Assembly: GCA_005777415.1 (NCBI GenBank)
Contig: SXMI01000170.1
Coordinates: forward strand, 1 to 7,544
Reading direction: 5' to 3'
Length of the DNA: 7,544 nt
DNA from: Actinomycetota bacterium
GTDB taxonomy: Bacteria > Actinomycetota > Acidimicrobiia > Acidimicrobiales > Microtrichaceae
Shown here: positions 1 to 6,217 of the stretch, piece by piece
Position numbering within the stretch: position 1 is the stretch's first letter
How the letters are laid out: each line of letters starts with the position of its first letter
Made by a program: the position numbers and the translations under genes
Notes under the pieces: generated by a model
The model's database searches: none
The model's input: only the letters and a program-made list of their open reading frames with translations
Told to the model about the DNA's origin: nothing

Positions 1-1
1 C

Positions 2-1402
2 GACTACGACTATGGACTCCGGGCCACGCGGATGGGCATCAGGATCCGCTCCACCGGGACCACCGTGGGCACCTGTGCCCGCAACGACGACACCGGGACC
101 TGGCGTGACGCGTCGCTGAGCCGCCGCCGACGGCTCCAGCTGCTGAACGGCCCGACCGGGCGGCCGTTCCGAGAGTGGGCCCACTTCCAGCGTCGCAACG
201 GCGGCAACTGGCCGGCAGCGACGCTCTCGCCGTACCTCCGTACCGTGCTCACGCCGCGCCGACGGCCGACACCGGAGCGCCCCGAGGTCGCGATCGTCTA
301 CAAGTCGCTCCCCCACTACCGGGTCCCGCTCTACGAGGCGCTCCGGGAGCAGCTCGCCGCCGAGGGTGTCGACCTGCGGCTCCTGATCGGCGACCCCCCG
401 GTGGGCGAGCGCGCCCGACGGGACACCGCCACCCTGGACTGGGCCGAACGCGTCCCCCAGCGCGAACTGCCGCTGGGTTCTCGGCGGCTGGTCTGGCAGC
501 AGCTCCCGGGCCGGGTGCGCAACTCGGACCTGGTGGTGGTCGAACAGGCCTCGAAGCTGGTCGCCAACAACGCGCTCGCGCTCTGGCGCCACGCCGGCGG
601 CCCGGCGCTCGGACTCTGGGGCCACGGCGTCAACCGGGACGAGCGCCACCGGAGCCGCATCGGCGAGTGGTGGAAGCGTCGCACCATCACCGACTGCGAC
701 TGGTGGTTCGCGTACACCGCTGGCACCGCCGCTCTCGTGGCCGAGGCGGGCTTCCCGCAGGAACGGATCACCGACCTGCGCAACGCGACCGACACCCGGG
801 CGCTCCGGGCCACTGCGGCGACCGATGGTGCGGACGTCCCGGGTCGGGACCGCGTCGTCGGTCCACCGCAAGTGGCGTTCGTCGGGTCGCTCTACGCCGG
901 CAAGGGGCTCGCCGAACTCGTCACCACCCTCGACCGGGTCCGCAACCGGATCCCCGACGTGGAACTCGTCGTGGTGGGCGACGGCGAGGACCGTGACGTC
1001 CTGGAGTCGGCGGCGGCGGACCGGCCGTGGATCCACCTGGTCGGACCACGGACCGGCGCCGGACTCGTCGAGGCGCTCGACGGCGTCCGGTGCATCCTGT
1101 GCCCCGCTGCGGTCGGGCTGGTCGTGCTGGACGCCTGCGCGCTCGGGATCCCCGTCGTCGTGGCCCGTGCGGACAACCACGGCCCCGAAATCGACTACGT
1201 GGTGGACGGCGTCAACGGCCTGGTGGTCGACGAGCCCGCGACGCACCCCGCGTACGCCGAGGCGGTCGTGTCCGTACTGGAGGACGACGACCTGCACGAC
1301 CGGCTCGTGCGGGGGTGCGCCGAGACCGCACGCACCCACACCGTCGAGGAGATGGCGCGCCGGTTCGCCGACGGGATCCTCAGCTGCCTGGGCCGAAGGT
1401 GA
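2..1402 (+). CDS. Glycosyltransferase, GT2 C-terminal end fused to a GT4-like domain (5' partial)
   Basis: The reading frame is open to the left edge, so the real start lies outside; the ATG at 32 is internal. The first ~84 codons (to ~nt 245) resemble the end of a GT2 enzyme: DYDYGLRA directly at the edge (end of the ED motif), TVGTCARNDDTGTW, REWAHFQRRNGG, then LSPYLRTVLTP. A basic linker follows, and at nt 287 a new Rossmann start appears (VAIVYKSLPHYRVPLYEAL). From there a two-domain GT-B fold can be read: LGLWGHG near nt 611, VAFVGSLYAGKGL near nt 872, VVVGDGED near nt 968, and PEIDYVVDGVNGLVV near nt 1184. The usual EX7E motif is altered: PAAVGLVVLDA has Ala in place of the first Glu and Asp in place of the second, as I recall for one GT4 subgroup. 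No stop separates the two parts, so this is an apparent bifunctional enzyme that would add sugars to a lipid-linked repeat unit in the cytoplasm. Donor and acceptor cannot be told. Its 3' end overlaps the convergent DUF4012 gene by 23 bp. Confidence 0.88.
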   Translation, partial: DYDYGLRATRMGIRIRSTGTTVGTCARNDDTGTWRDASLSRRRRLQLLNGPTGRPFREWAHFQRRNGGNWPAATLSPYLRTVLTPRRRPTPERPEVAIVYKSLPHYRVPLYEALREQLAAEGVDLRLLIGDPPVGERARRDTATLDWAERVPQRELPLGSRRLVWQQLPGRVRNSDLVVVEQASKLVANNALALWRHAGGPALGLWGHGVNRDERHRSRIGEWWKRRTITDCDWWFAYTAGTAALVAEAGFPQERITDLRNATDTRALRATAATDGADVPGRDRVVGPPQVAFVGSLYAGKGLAELVTTLDRVRNRIPDVELVVVGDGEDRDVLESAAADRPWIHLVGPRTGAGLVEALDGVRCILCPAAVGLVVLDACALGIPVVVARADNHGPEIDYVVDGVNGLVVDEPATHPAYAEAVVSVLEDDDLHDRLVRGCAETARTHTVEEMARRFADGILSCLGRR

Positions 1403-3758
1403 CCGAGGTGTCGGTCCGCCATGCAGGGGGCAGCTGCCCCGAGGCGACGCCGTCCACGACCGTCAGACCCGGCGACGGTTCCGGTGCCGATCCGTCAGTC
1501 GACGAGACCGCCACGTTCACCACGTCCGGCGTCACCGCCGGCTGCTGGTAGGTGACGAGCCGGTAGGTCGGCCCCGTGTCGATCCGACCCTCGAGCTCGA
1601 AGCGGACGACCTGGGTGGCCCCCGGCGGCACCGCCAACCGCACGGTGTGGCTCTGCAGCGGCCCGTCGGGCTGGGTGCTGGTCGACGGAGCGACGCCGTC
1701 GACGGTGGCCGCGACGAGCGACTGCGGGGTCCACACGGTCAGGAGCATGCGGTTGGTGCCGGGCGGACGGCTGTCGATGCCGATCAGGATGCCCGGGAGC
1801 CCGGACGCGGGCGCCGAGTTCGTGACCGCCACCTCCACCACCGACGACACCCGGCCGGAGGCGGGGTCGTAGGTGACCCGGTAGTCCACCACTCGACTGG
1901 CGAACCCATCGATCTTGTTGGCGTTGAGGTTGGAGGAGCGAACCGACAGCAGATCGTGGCCCGGTACGGGGAGGAACCGACCGGCGACCGGTGTCCGCTC
2001 GACGATCTCCTGGGCCACCGGATCCCGGAACCAGAACTGCAGGTCACCTCGTTCCACGGCCGGGGCCACGGCGTCCGCCAACGCCCGGGGGCCGGGGAGT
2101 CCCCGACCCGTGAGGGCGCCGACGACCGCCTCGGCGACGTCGCCGAGCACCTCGGTCCGCTCGCCCGAACGCTGGTCGAACTCGAGGTACTGGTCTCGGT
2201 GGAGGAAGGACTCGACGTTGTCGGCGGTGATCGGCCCGGACACGCCCTCGACCTCCACCGGGCCGGTCACGCGGAGCAGCGCCGCCAGACCTGCCGCATC
2301 GATCACGATGACGCCGTCGATCGGGCGTCCGGTCAGCCGTCCGTACACTTCGGCGGCCACGGAGCCGCTCCGAGCTGCGTCGGGCGCCGCCGTGGCATTG
2401 GTCAGGTACCGCTCGGGGGCGAATGATCCGTAGCGATCCCGGTAGGCGGCATCGCCCACCGGACCGGCCTGCTGGGCCTCCAGGAGCGGCGTGAGGTCCG
2501 AGGCCTTCCCCGACGCCACCACCTCGAGTCGGCCGTCGACGGCCTCGAGCTCGACGTACCCGCCGACGAACCCGCCCAGGTACCTGGCCTCGGCCAGGTT
2601 GGTGGCCAGCACCAGGTACCGCTTCGGTTCCGGCGATCCGAGCAGGTCGGGCGCAACAGCGAGCAGGTCCGCGGCCGTCCGGGCCGACGGGGCCGTGTCG
2701 TCGAGCTCGGCGACCAGGTCGTCGAGGGGGGCGGCGAGCGGGGCGAGCAGCCAGGGCGAGCGCACGGCGGACAGGTCCTGACGGGCCGCTTCGAGGGCGT
2801 CGGCGGAGACCGCTGCCGGCGTCGTCGAGGCGCGGATCCAGTCCAGATCGACCCGACCGTCCACGACCAGGTCGGGCGAGGACTCCGCTCGGATGCCGAC
2901 CTCGGCCGCCGCTCGGCTCAGCGCCCCACCCGACTCGGCGGCCACGCGGACAGCGGCGACGTGCTGGGCCAGCACCGGCACGACCGCCGTCACCGGCACC
3001 AGCGGACCGTCGAACGATGCCGCGGCCGCGTCGAAGTCGACGGCGGCACGATCGAAGTCGACCACGGCCTCAGCGGTGCGGCCCTCGCGGACCAACTCCA
3101 GGCCCGACCGGGCCGTCGAGGACGCGGTGTCCAGATCGGGTGCGGCCGACAGCACCGCCACGCCCGCCACCACGCCGGCGCCGACGATCAGGACCGCCAC
3201 GACACCGACCGCGATCGCCGCGCGGCGCCGTGCGGTGCGCCCGGCCGAGCGGAACCCCGACACGAGCATCGGAGCGAGCGCCACGGCGACCACCAGGGCG
3301 GACCCTCCGTGGAACCTGAGCGACGGAAGGTGCACGAGCGCGATGAGCGCCGCCAGTGCGGCCGGCGTGGACCACGCTCGCCACGAAGGCCGGGCGACCG
3401 CCGCAGCCGCGCCGAACAGTCCGATCAGACCCGCCAGCGCCCAGATGGAGGGCACGGCTGCGACCAGTGCGACACCCGATGTCCAGATGACCGTCCACGG
3501 GGCCGCCGAACGAGAGGCTGCGGTCACCGCAGCGACCAGGACGAGGCCCCAGAGGAGGTCGCCGAGCGTCGAACCGGTCGGTTCGAGACCGGCCGACAGG
3601 ACGACCGCCGTGGCGACGACGATCGACGTCCCGGTCAGGAACGGAACCAGTCGCCCCCCGACCCCGTTCGACTCGGATCCCGAGGACCCGGTGCGCCTCG
3701 ACCGACGAACGACCATCGGTTCGTCACCCAGATCGTCCGGAGGGGACGGCTCGCTCAC
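1380..3758 (-). CDS. Multi-pass membrane protein with DUF4012 domain
   Basis: This 792-aa protein starts at a GTG preceded by GAAGGGA, 4 nt away; the in-frame ATG at codon 15 lacks a comparable ribosome site. Residues 1-37 are polar and basic (cytoplasmic). Residues ~38-204 hold about six or seven hydrophobic segments (~38-57, 64-82, 88-103, 105-122, 131-144, 152-168, 180-204). An Ala-rich helical stretch follows (~210-370; AVVDFDRAAVDFDAAAASFD at 231-250). The DUF4012 core is recognisable from KRYLVLATNLAEARYLGGFVG (379-399), AAEVYGRLTGRPIDGVIVID (468-487), RVTGPVEVEG (496-505) and SSNLNANKIDGF (608-619). The C-terminal ~170 residues look beta-rich. DUF4012 has no assigned reaction; it occurs in actinobacterial polysaccharide loci. 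As I recall, most members have a single N-terminal helix, so the polytopic start is unusual. The gene lies 80 bp behind the LAFTG surface-protein gene on the same strand, suggesting one transcript. A role in polymer export or attachment at the surface is inference. Confidence 0.92.
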   Translation of the reverse strand: MSEPSPPDDLGDEPMVVRRSRRTGSSGSESNGVGGRLVPFLTGTSIVVATAVVLSAGLEPTGSTLGDLLWGLVLVAAVTAASRSAAPWTVIWTSGVALVAAVPSIWALAGLIGLFGAAAAVARPSWRAWSTPAALAALIALVHLPSLRFHGGSALVVAVALAPMLVSGFRSAGRTARRRAAIAVGVVAVLIVGAGVVAGVAVLSAAPDLDTASSTARSGLELVREGRTAEAVVDFDRAAVDFDAAAASFDGPLVPVTAVVPVLAQHVAAVRVAAESGGALSRAAAEVGIRAESSPDLVVDGRVDLDWIRASTTPAAVSADALEAARQDLSAVRSPWLLAPLAAPLDDLVAELDDTAPSARTAADLLAVAPDLLGSPEPKRYLVLATNLAEARYLGGFVGGYVELEAVDGRLEVVASGKASDLTPLLEAQQAGPVGDAAYRDRYGSFAPERYLTNATAAPDAARSGSVAAEVYGRLTGRPIDGVIVIDAAGLAALLRVTGPVEVEGVSGPITADNVESFLHRDQYLEFDQRSGERTEVLGDVAEAVVGALTGRGLPGPRALADAVAPAVERGDLQFWFRDPVAQEIVERTPVAGRFLPVPGHDLLSVRSSNLNANKIDGFASRVVDYRVTYDPASGRVSSVVEVAVTNSAPASGLPGILIGIDSRPPGTNRMLLTVWTPQSLVAATVDGVAPSTSTQPDGPLQSHTVRLAVPPGATQVVRFELEGRIDTGPTYRLVTYQQPAVTPDVVNVAVSSTDGSAPEPSPGLTVVDGVASGQLPPAWRTDTSVTFGPGS

Positions 3759-3838
3759 TCAGTCCCTTCGTCGCACGGAGGGCGAGGGCTCAGACGCAGC
3801 GCAGACCGATCCCGGTCACGCACGGCGACCCGCGGAGG
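3759..3838 (-). other. 80-bp intergenic gap between LAFTG gene and DUF4012 gene
   Basis: The gap holds a short inverted repeat, GACCG-ATCC-CGGTC at 3804-3817, with no U-tract on either strand. I see no clear -35/-10 pair inside it. It is more likely an operon spacer, perhaps with weak attenuation or RNA processing, than a strong terminator plus new promoter. That reading rests only on the lack of visible signals. Confidence 0.4.
3763..3769 (-). promoter_or_regulatory. Ribosome binding site of the DUF4012 gene
   Basis: On the minus strand GAAGGGA precedes the GTG start by 4 nt. It supports the GTG at 3758 over the ATG 42 nt further in, whose upstream sequence has no purine-rich match. Confidence 0.65.
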
Positions 3839-4381
3839 TCAGACCTCGACGCGATCGTTGCGCCGGCTGCGGGTGCCGAGCACCAACGCCACACCCAGCA
3901 CCAGTGCCACCGCACCGATCCGGACTGCGATCGATGAGGTGTTCGAACCGGTGAACGCCAGGTCCGATCCACTCGACGAGCCACCGCTGGACGATCCGCC
4001 GCCCGTGCCGAGGCTCACCACCGTCGTGGCCGTCACCGGCTGGCCCGAGGCGTCGACGCCCGCGGCCGTCACCGTCACGGACTTCCCGGACAGGCTGGCA
4101 GGGAAGGTGGCGACCAGCGTTGCGACGCCCGAACCGTTGGCCACGGCGGTCCCGAGCGTGGGGTTGTAGCTGAAGGTCACCGTCGTCCCCGGACCGAATC
4201 CCTGAGCGGTCAGCGTGACGGTGAACGACCCGTCGGCGTTCGCCGTCGGACCACTGCTCCCCAGCGAGGGCGGCACGTTGTACTGGGCGCCGGCGGCACC
4301 GGCGAAGCCGACGAGGACGACCGACGCGAGGAGCGTTGCGGAAGCTGCGAGAAATGCGGTGCGAACTGACCGACCAGCCAT
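3839..4381 (-). CDS. Secreted Ig-like surface protein with LAFTG sorting signal
   Basis: This 180-aa protein has the layout of a sortase substrate. Residues 1-32 form a signal peptide: basic start (MAGRSVR), hydrophobic core, and a likely signal peptidase site after AAGA (29-32). Residues ~34-124 are a single beta-rich Ig-like domain (GFGPGTTVTF at 61-70; SVTVTAAGVDASGQPVTATT at 101-120) like those of many actinobacterial surface proteins. A Gly/Ser linker (126-139) leads to LAFTG (141-145), a hydrophobic helix (~151-169) and the basic tail RSRRNDRVEV. LAXTG is the motif I associate with class E sortases of high-GC Gram-positives, so anchoring to peptidoglycan is expected, but no sortase gene is in the window. 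The ATG start has AAAGGAG 5 nt upstream. The gene is first in a likely operon with the DUF4012 gene and is divergent from the Wzz/BY-kinase gene. Its binding partner is unknown; retention of polysaccharide at the wall is a guess from context. Confidence 0.9.
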   Translation of the reverse strand: MAGRSVRTAFLAASATLLASVVLVGFAGAAGAQYNVPPSLGSSGPTANADGSFTVTLTAQGFGPGTTVTFSYNPTLGTAVANGSGVATLVATFPASLSGKSVTVTAAGVDASGQPVTATTVVSLGTGGGSSSGGSSSGSDLAFTGSNTSSIAVRIGAVALVLGVALVLGTRSRRNDRVEV

Positions 4382-4386
4382 GAGGG

Positions 4387-4393
4387 CTCCTTT
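4387..4393 (-). promoter_or_regulatory. Strong ribosome binding site of the LAFTG protein gene
   Basis: The minus strand reads AAAGGAG followed by 5 nt and ATG. This is the best Shine-Dalgarno match in the window and suggests high expression of the surface protein. Confidence 0.75.
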
Positions 4394-4408
4394 GATCCGG
4401 ACTCCGTC

Positions 4409-4438
4409 ACCCTAGTCCCCCGACAGCACCGATTCCAA
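4409..4438 (-). promoter_or_regulatory. Putative promoter of the LAFTG-DUF4012 operon
   Basis: On the minus strand TTGGAA (4433-4438) and TAGGGT (4409-4414) are separated by 18 bp, a good fit to a housekeeping-sigma promoter of a GC-rich actinobacterium. A transcript starting near 4402 would have a leader of about 20 nt containing the AAAGGAG site. Found by eye only. Confidence 0.55.
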
Positions 4439-4507
4439 CGTCCATCCCGGTCCGAGGTTCGTACGACCGCGCAGAGTGACCGTGCACTCCCGGCGCACCG
4501 GCGTCGA

Positions 4508-4534
4508 TTCCGGGTCCGGTGCTCCCGCTAGGCT
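4508..4534 (+). promoter_or_regulatory. Putative promoter of the Wzz/BY-kinase gene
   Basis: TAGGCT at 4529-4534 resembles the -10 box of GC-rich actinobacteria; the -35 side is poor (TTCCGG at 4508-4513 with 15 bp spacing, or GATTCC at 4506-4511 with 17 bp). Transcription from near 4541 would give a ~20-nt leader and would exclude the upstream GTG at 4519 as the start codon. Confidence 0.4.
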
Positions 4535-4550
4535 CACGCCGTCGTCGACC

Positions 4551-4555
4551 AGAGG
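4551..4555 (+). promoter_or_regulatory. Ribosome binding site deciding the Wzz/BY-kinase start
   Basis: AGAGG lies 5 nt before the GTG at 4561. It favours this start over the in-frame GTG at 4519, which would add 14 mostly basic residues not expected in front of a Wzz domain. Confidence 0.55.
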
Positions 4556-4560
4556 CCCAC

Positions 4561-6189
4561 GTGACCACGCCCGACCAATCCTCCGACCTCCGCCACGCCC
4601 TGCACCTGCTCCGCAGGCGTCTGGCCTGGATCATCGTGCCGGCCGTCATCGCCGGCGGCGCCACCTATGGCCTGTCCAGCCTGCGCCAGGAGGAGTACCG
4701 GGCAACTGCTGACATCCGTGTGGTGGACCCGGCAGCGGGGAGCGCCATCACCGGTGGCAGTGGGGCGGTGAGCGCCCAGCGTGAGGTGTCGACGCAGGTC
4801 GAGGTGGCCGGCTCGCCGCCGATCCGCGCCGCTGCCGACGAGCGGATGGGCCCGGCGACCGCCTCCCAGGTGACCGGGATCGAGGTCGCCGTGGTCGAGG
4901 ACAGCGACCTCATCCGGGTGACGGCGACCGCCACGACGGCCGAGTCGGCGGCGACGGCGGCGAACGCACTGGCGGAGACGTTCACGACGACCCGGGCGGC
5001 CGAGATCGCAGCGGGCTACACGGCGACCGCCGAGGAGTACCGGATCAAGGCAGCAGAGCTCCAGGAACAGGTGGACCTGACGACGCTCGCCCTCGTCGAC
5101 GTGCCGCCGGATTCGGCCGAGGCCGACCGGCTGCGAGACGACCGCAACGAACTCGAGGACCAGGCGAGGGAGTTCGCCGGGAGCGCCCGCGAGTACGAGG
5201 TGGAAGCGGCACTCCGCTCGGCGGCCATCTCGGTCGTCAACCCGGCCACCGTGCCGACCGGACCGTTCGCTCCGGCACCGCTCCGCGACGCGGTCCTCGC
5301 CGCCTTCCTGACCGCGATCGCCGCAATCGCCGTCGTGTTCCTGGCCGACCGGCTCGACCAGCGGGTGCGTTCGAGCGAGGACCTCGAACGCATGGACGAT
5401 CCGCCGCCGGTCGTCGGACTGATCCCGGACCTGCAGCCGAAGGGCCGCTCCCGACGCCGCTCGCTCACCGACCCCGATGCGATCGTCACCGCCGGATCGC
5501 CGCAGGCCGAGGCGTTCCGGAAGCTCCGGTCCTCGGTGTGGCTCCAGGCCCTCCGGTCGGATGTGAGCAGCGTGCTCGTCACCTCCGCCCAACCGTCCGA
5601 GGGCAAGTCCCTCGTCAGCGCCAACCTGGCCGTCTCGCTCGCACTCAGCGGCGTCCGGGTCGCCCTCATCTCGGCGGACCTGCGGGCACCGAGGGTGGGC
5701 ACGTACTTCCAGTTCGACGAGACCGAACTTGGACTGAGCGACGTGCTCGCCGGAACCGCCGACATGCAGTCCGTCACCCGGACGATCAGCGTCGGCGACA
5801 CCACGCTGAGCCTCGTCCCGGCCGGACCGGCCCCGTTCGACCCGGGCATGCTCCTCGGGTCCTCGGTGATGCGGGACGTGGTGACGGCGCTCGAGGCGTC
5901 GGGCGCAGAGCTCGTCGTGCTGGACTCGGCTCCCGTCGGACCGGTCGGGGACACCGTCGACCTGGCCCGCAACGTCGACGCCGCCCTGCTCGTCGTGCGG
6001 TCCCGGGTCGCCCGTGTCGACCAGGTGGAGCACGCCGTGGACGACCTCCGCGGGACCCAGACGCCGATCCTCGGGATCGTCCTCAACGCTGTGTCGGACG
6101 CCGACGACCGGTACGGCTACGGATACGGATACGGCCGGTACGGCTACGGGTACGGGGCCTCCGGTCCGACCCGCACCGTCGAGACCTGA
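4561..6189 (+). CDS. Wzz-type polysaccharide co-polymerase fused to a BY-kinase (CapB/Wzc-like)
   Basis: A 542-aa inner-membrane protein that would set polysaccharide chain length and couple it to tyrosine phosphorylation. Domains in order: short cytoplasmic start; TM1 ~21-39; extracytoplasmic Wzz region ~40-240 with a charged helical part (~150-215); the Pro-rich motif NPATVPTGPFAPAP (227-240); TM2 ~243-262; then the cytoplasmic kinase. The EX2RX2R oligomerisation motif is E317/R320/R323. Walker A is AQPSEGKS (343-350, K349) and Walker B is LVVLD (451-455). Walker A' reads VALISAD (367-373), so the first of its two usual aspartates is Ser371 and only D373 remains. The tail has seven tyrosines (518, 520, 522, 524, 527, 529, 531), the expected autophosphorylation cluster. 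Length and order fit single-chain actinobacterial members. The GTG at 4561 is chosen for its AGAGG site and the TAGGCT box just upstream. It is divergent from the surface-protein operon and ends 28 bp from the convergent WecG-type gene. Related proteins are called Wzc, CapAB or CpsCD; I assign no symbol. Confidence 0.93.
   Translation: MTTPDQSSDLRHALHLLRRRLAWIIVPAVIAGGATYGLSSLRQEEYRATADIRVVDPAAGSAITGGSGAVSAQREVSTQVEVAGSPPIRAAADERMGPATASQVTGIEVAVVEDSDLIRVTATATTAESAATAANALAETFTTTRAAEIAAGYTATAEEYRIKAAELQEQVDLTTLALVDVPPDSAEADRLRDDRNELEDQAREFAGSAREYEVEAALRSAAISVVNPATVPTGPFAPAPLRDAVLAAFLTAIAAIAVVFLADRLDQRVRSSEDLERMDDPPPVVGLIPDLQPKGRSRRRSLTDPDAIVTAGSPQAEAFRKLRSSVWLQALRSDVSSVLVTSAQPSEGKSLVSANLAVSLALSGVRVALISADLRAPRVGTYFQFDETELGLSDVLAGTADMQSVTRTISVGDTTLSLVPAGPAPFDPGMLLGSSVMRDVVTALEASGAELVVLDSAPVGPVGDTVDLARNVDAALLVVRSRVARVDQVEHAVDDLRGTQTPILGIVLNAVSDADDRYGYGYGYGRYGYGYGASGPTRTVET
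6112..6156 (+). repeat. TACGGN hexamer repeat encoding the Tyr-Gly tail
   Basis: Imperfect tandem TAC-GGN units, interrupted once by a CGG (Arg) codon, encode YGYGYGYGRYGYGYG. Tyr is always TAC here while the Gly codons vary (GGC, GGA, GGG), so the repeat is tighter at protein than at DNA level. Confidence 0.8.
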
Positions 6190-6217
6190 CCCGACCGCTC
6201 GACCGGATGACGGTCAC
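6190..6217. terminator. Possible weak bidirectional terminator between convergent genes
   Basis: The 28-bp gap between the two stop codons holds GACCG-GATGA-CGGTC (6201-6215), a 5-bp stem with 5-nt loop. There is no T-tract on either side, so intrinsic termination would be weak. Convergent placement is the main support. Confidence 0.25.

Larger units (their letters stand above)
4382..4560. promoter_or_regulatory. Divergent intergenic control region
   Basis: These 179 bp separate the LAFTG gene (leftward) from the Wzz/BY-kinase gene (rightward). Each edge carries a candidate promoter, and between them lies an 8-bp perfect palindrome, TCGTACGA (4459-4466), a possible but unproven operator half. 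I see no riboswitch-like structure and no plausible small gene here. Confidence 0.5.

Noticed and set aside
245..247. GTG as a separate start for the GT4-like domain
   Set aside because: The frame upstream is open and encodes recognisable GT2 C-terminal sequence, and no ribosome site precedes this GTG, so a fusion is the simpler reading.
825..2426. Long plus-strand open frame of 533 codons
   Set aside because: It runs across the end of the glycosyltransferase and antisense to the DUF4012 gene. Its product is low-complexity Arg/Ser/Thr/Gly-rich with no motif, as expected of a shadow frame in GC-rich DNA.
2893..4169. Plus-strand open frames of 353 and 402 codons opposite the DUF4012 and LAFTG genes
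   Set aside because: Both are antisense to well-supported genes and have biased Arg/Thr/Ala/Pro composition; they are shadow frames.
4534..6033. Long minus-strand open frame of 499 codons opposite the Wzz/BY-kinase gene
   Set aside because: The opposite strand encodes a protein with clear Walker motifs and membrane segments. This frame gives His/Arg/Gly/Asp-rich sequence without domains and has no ribosome site.
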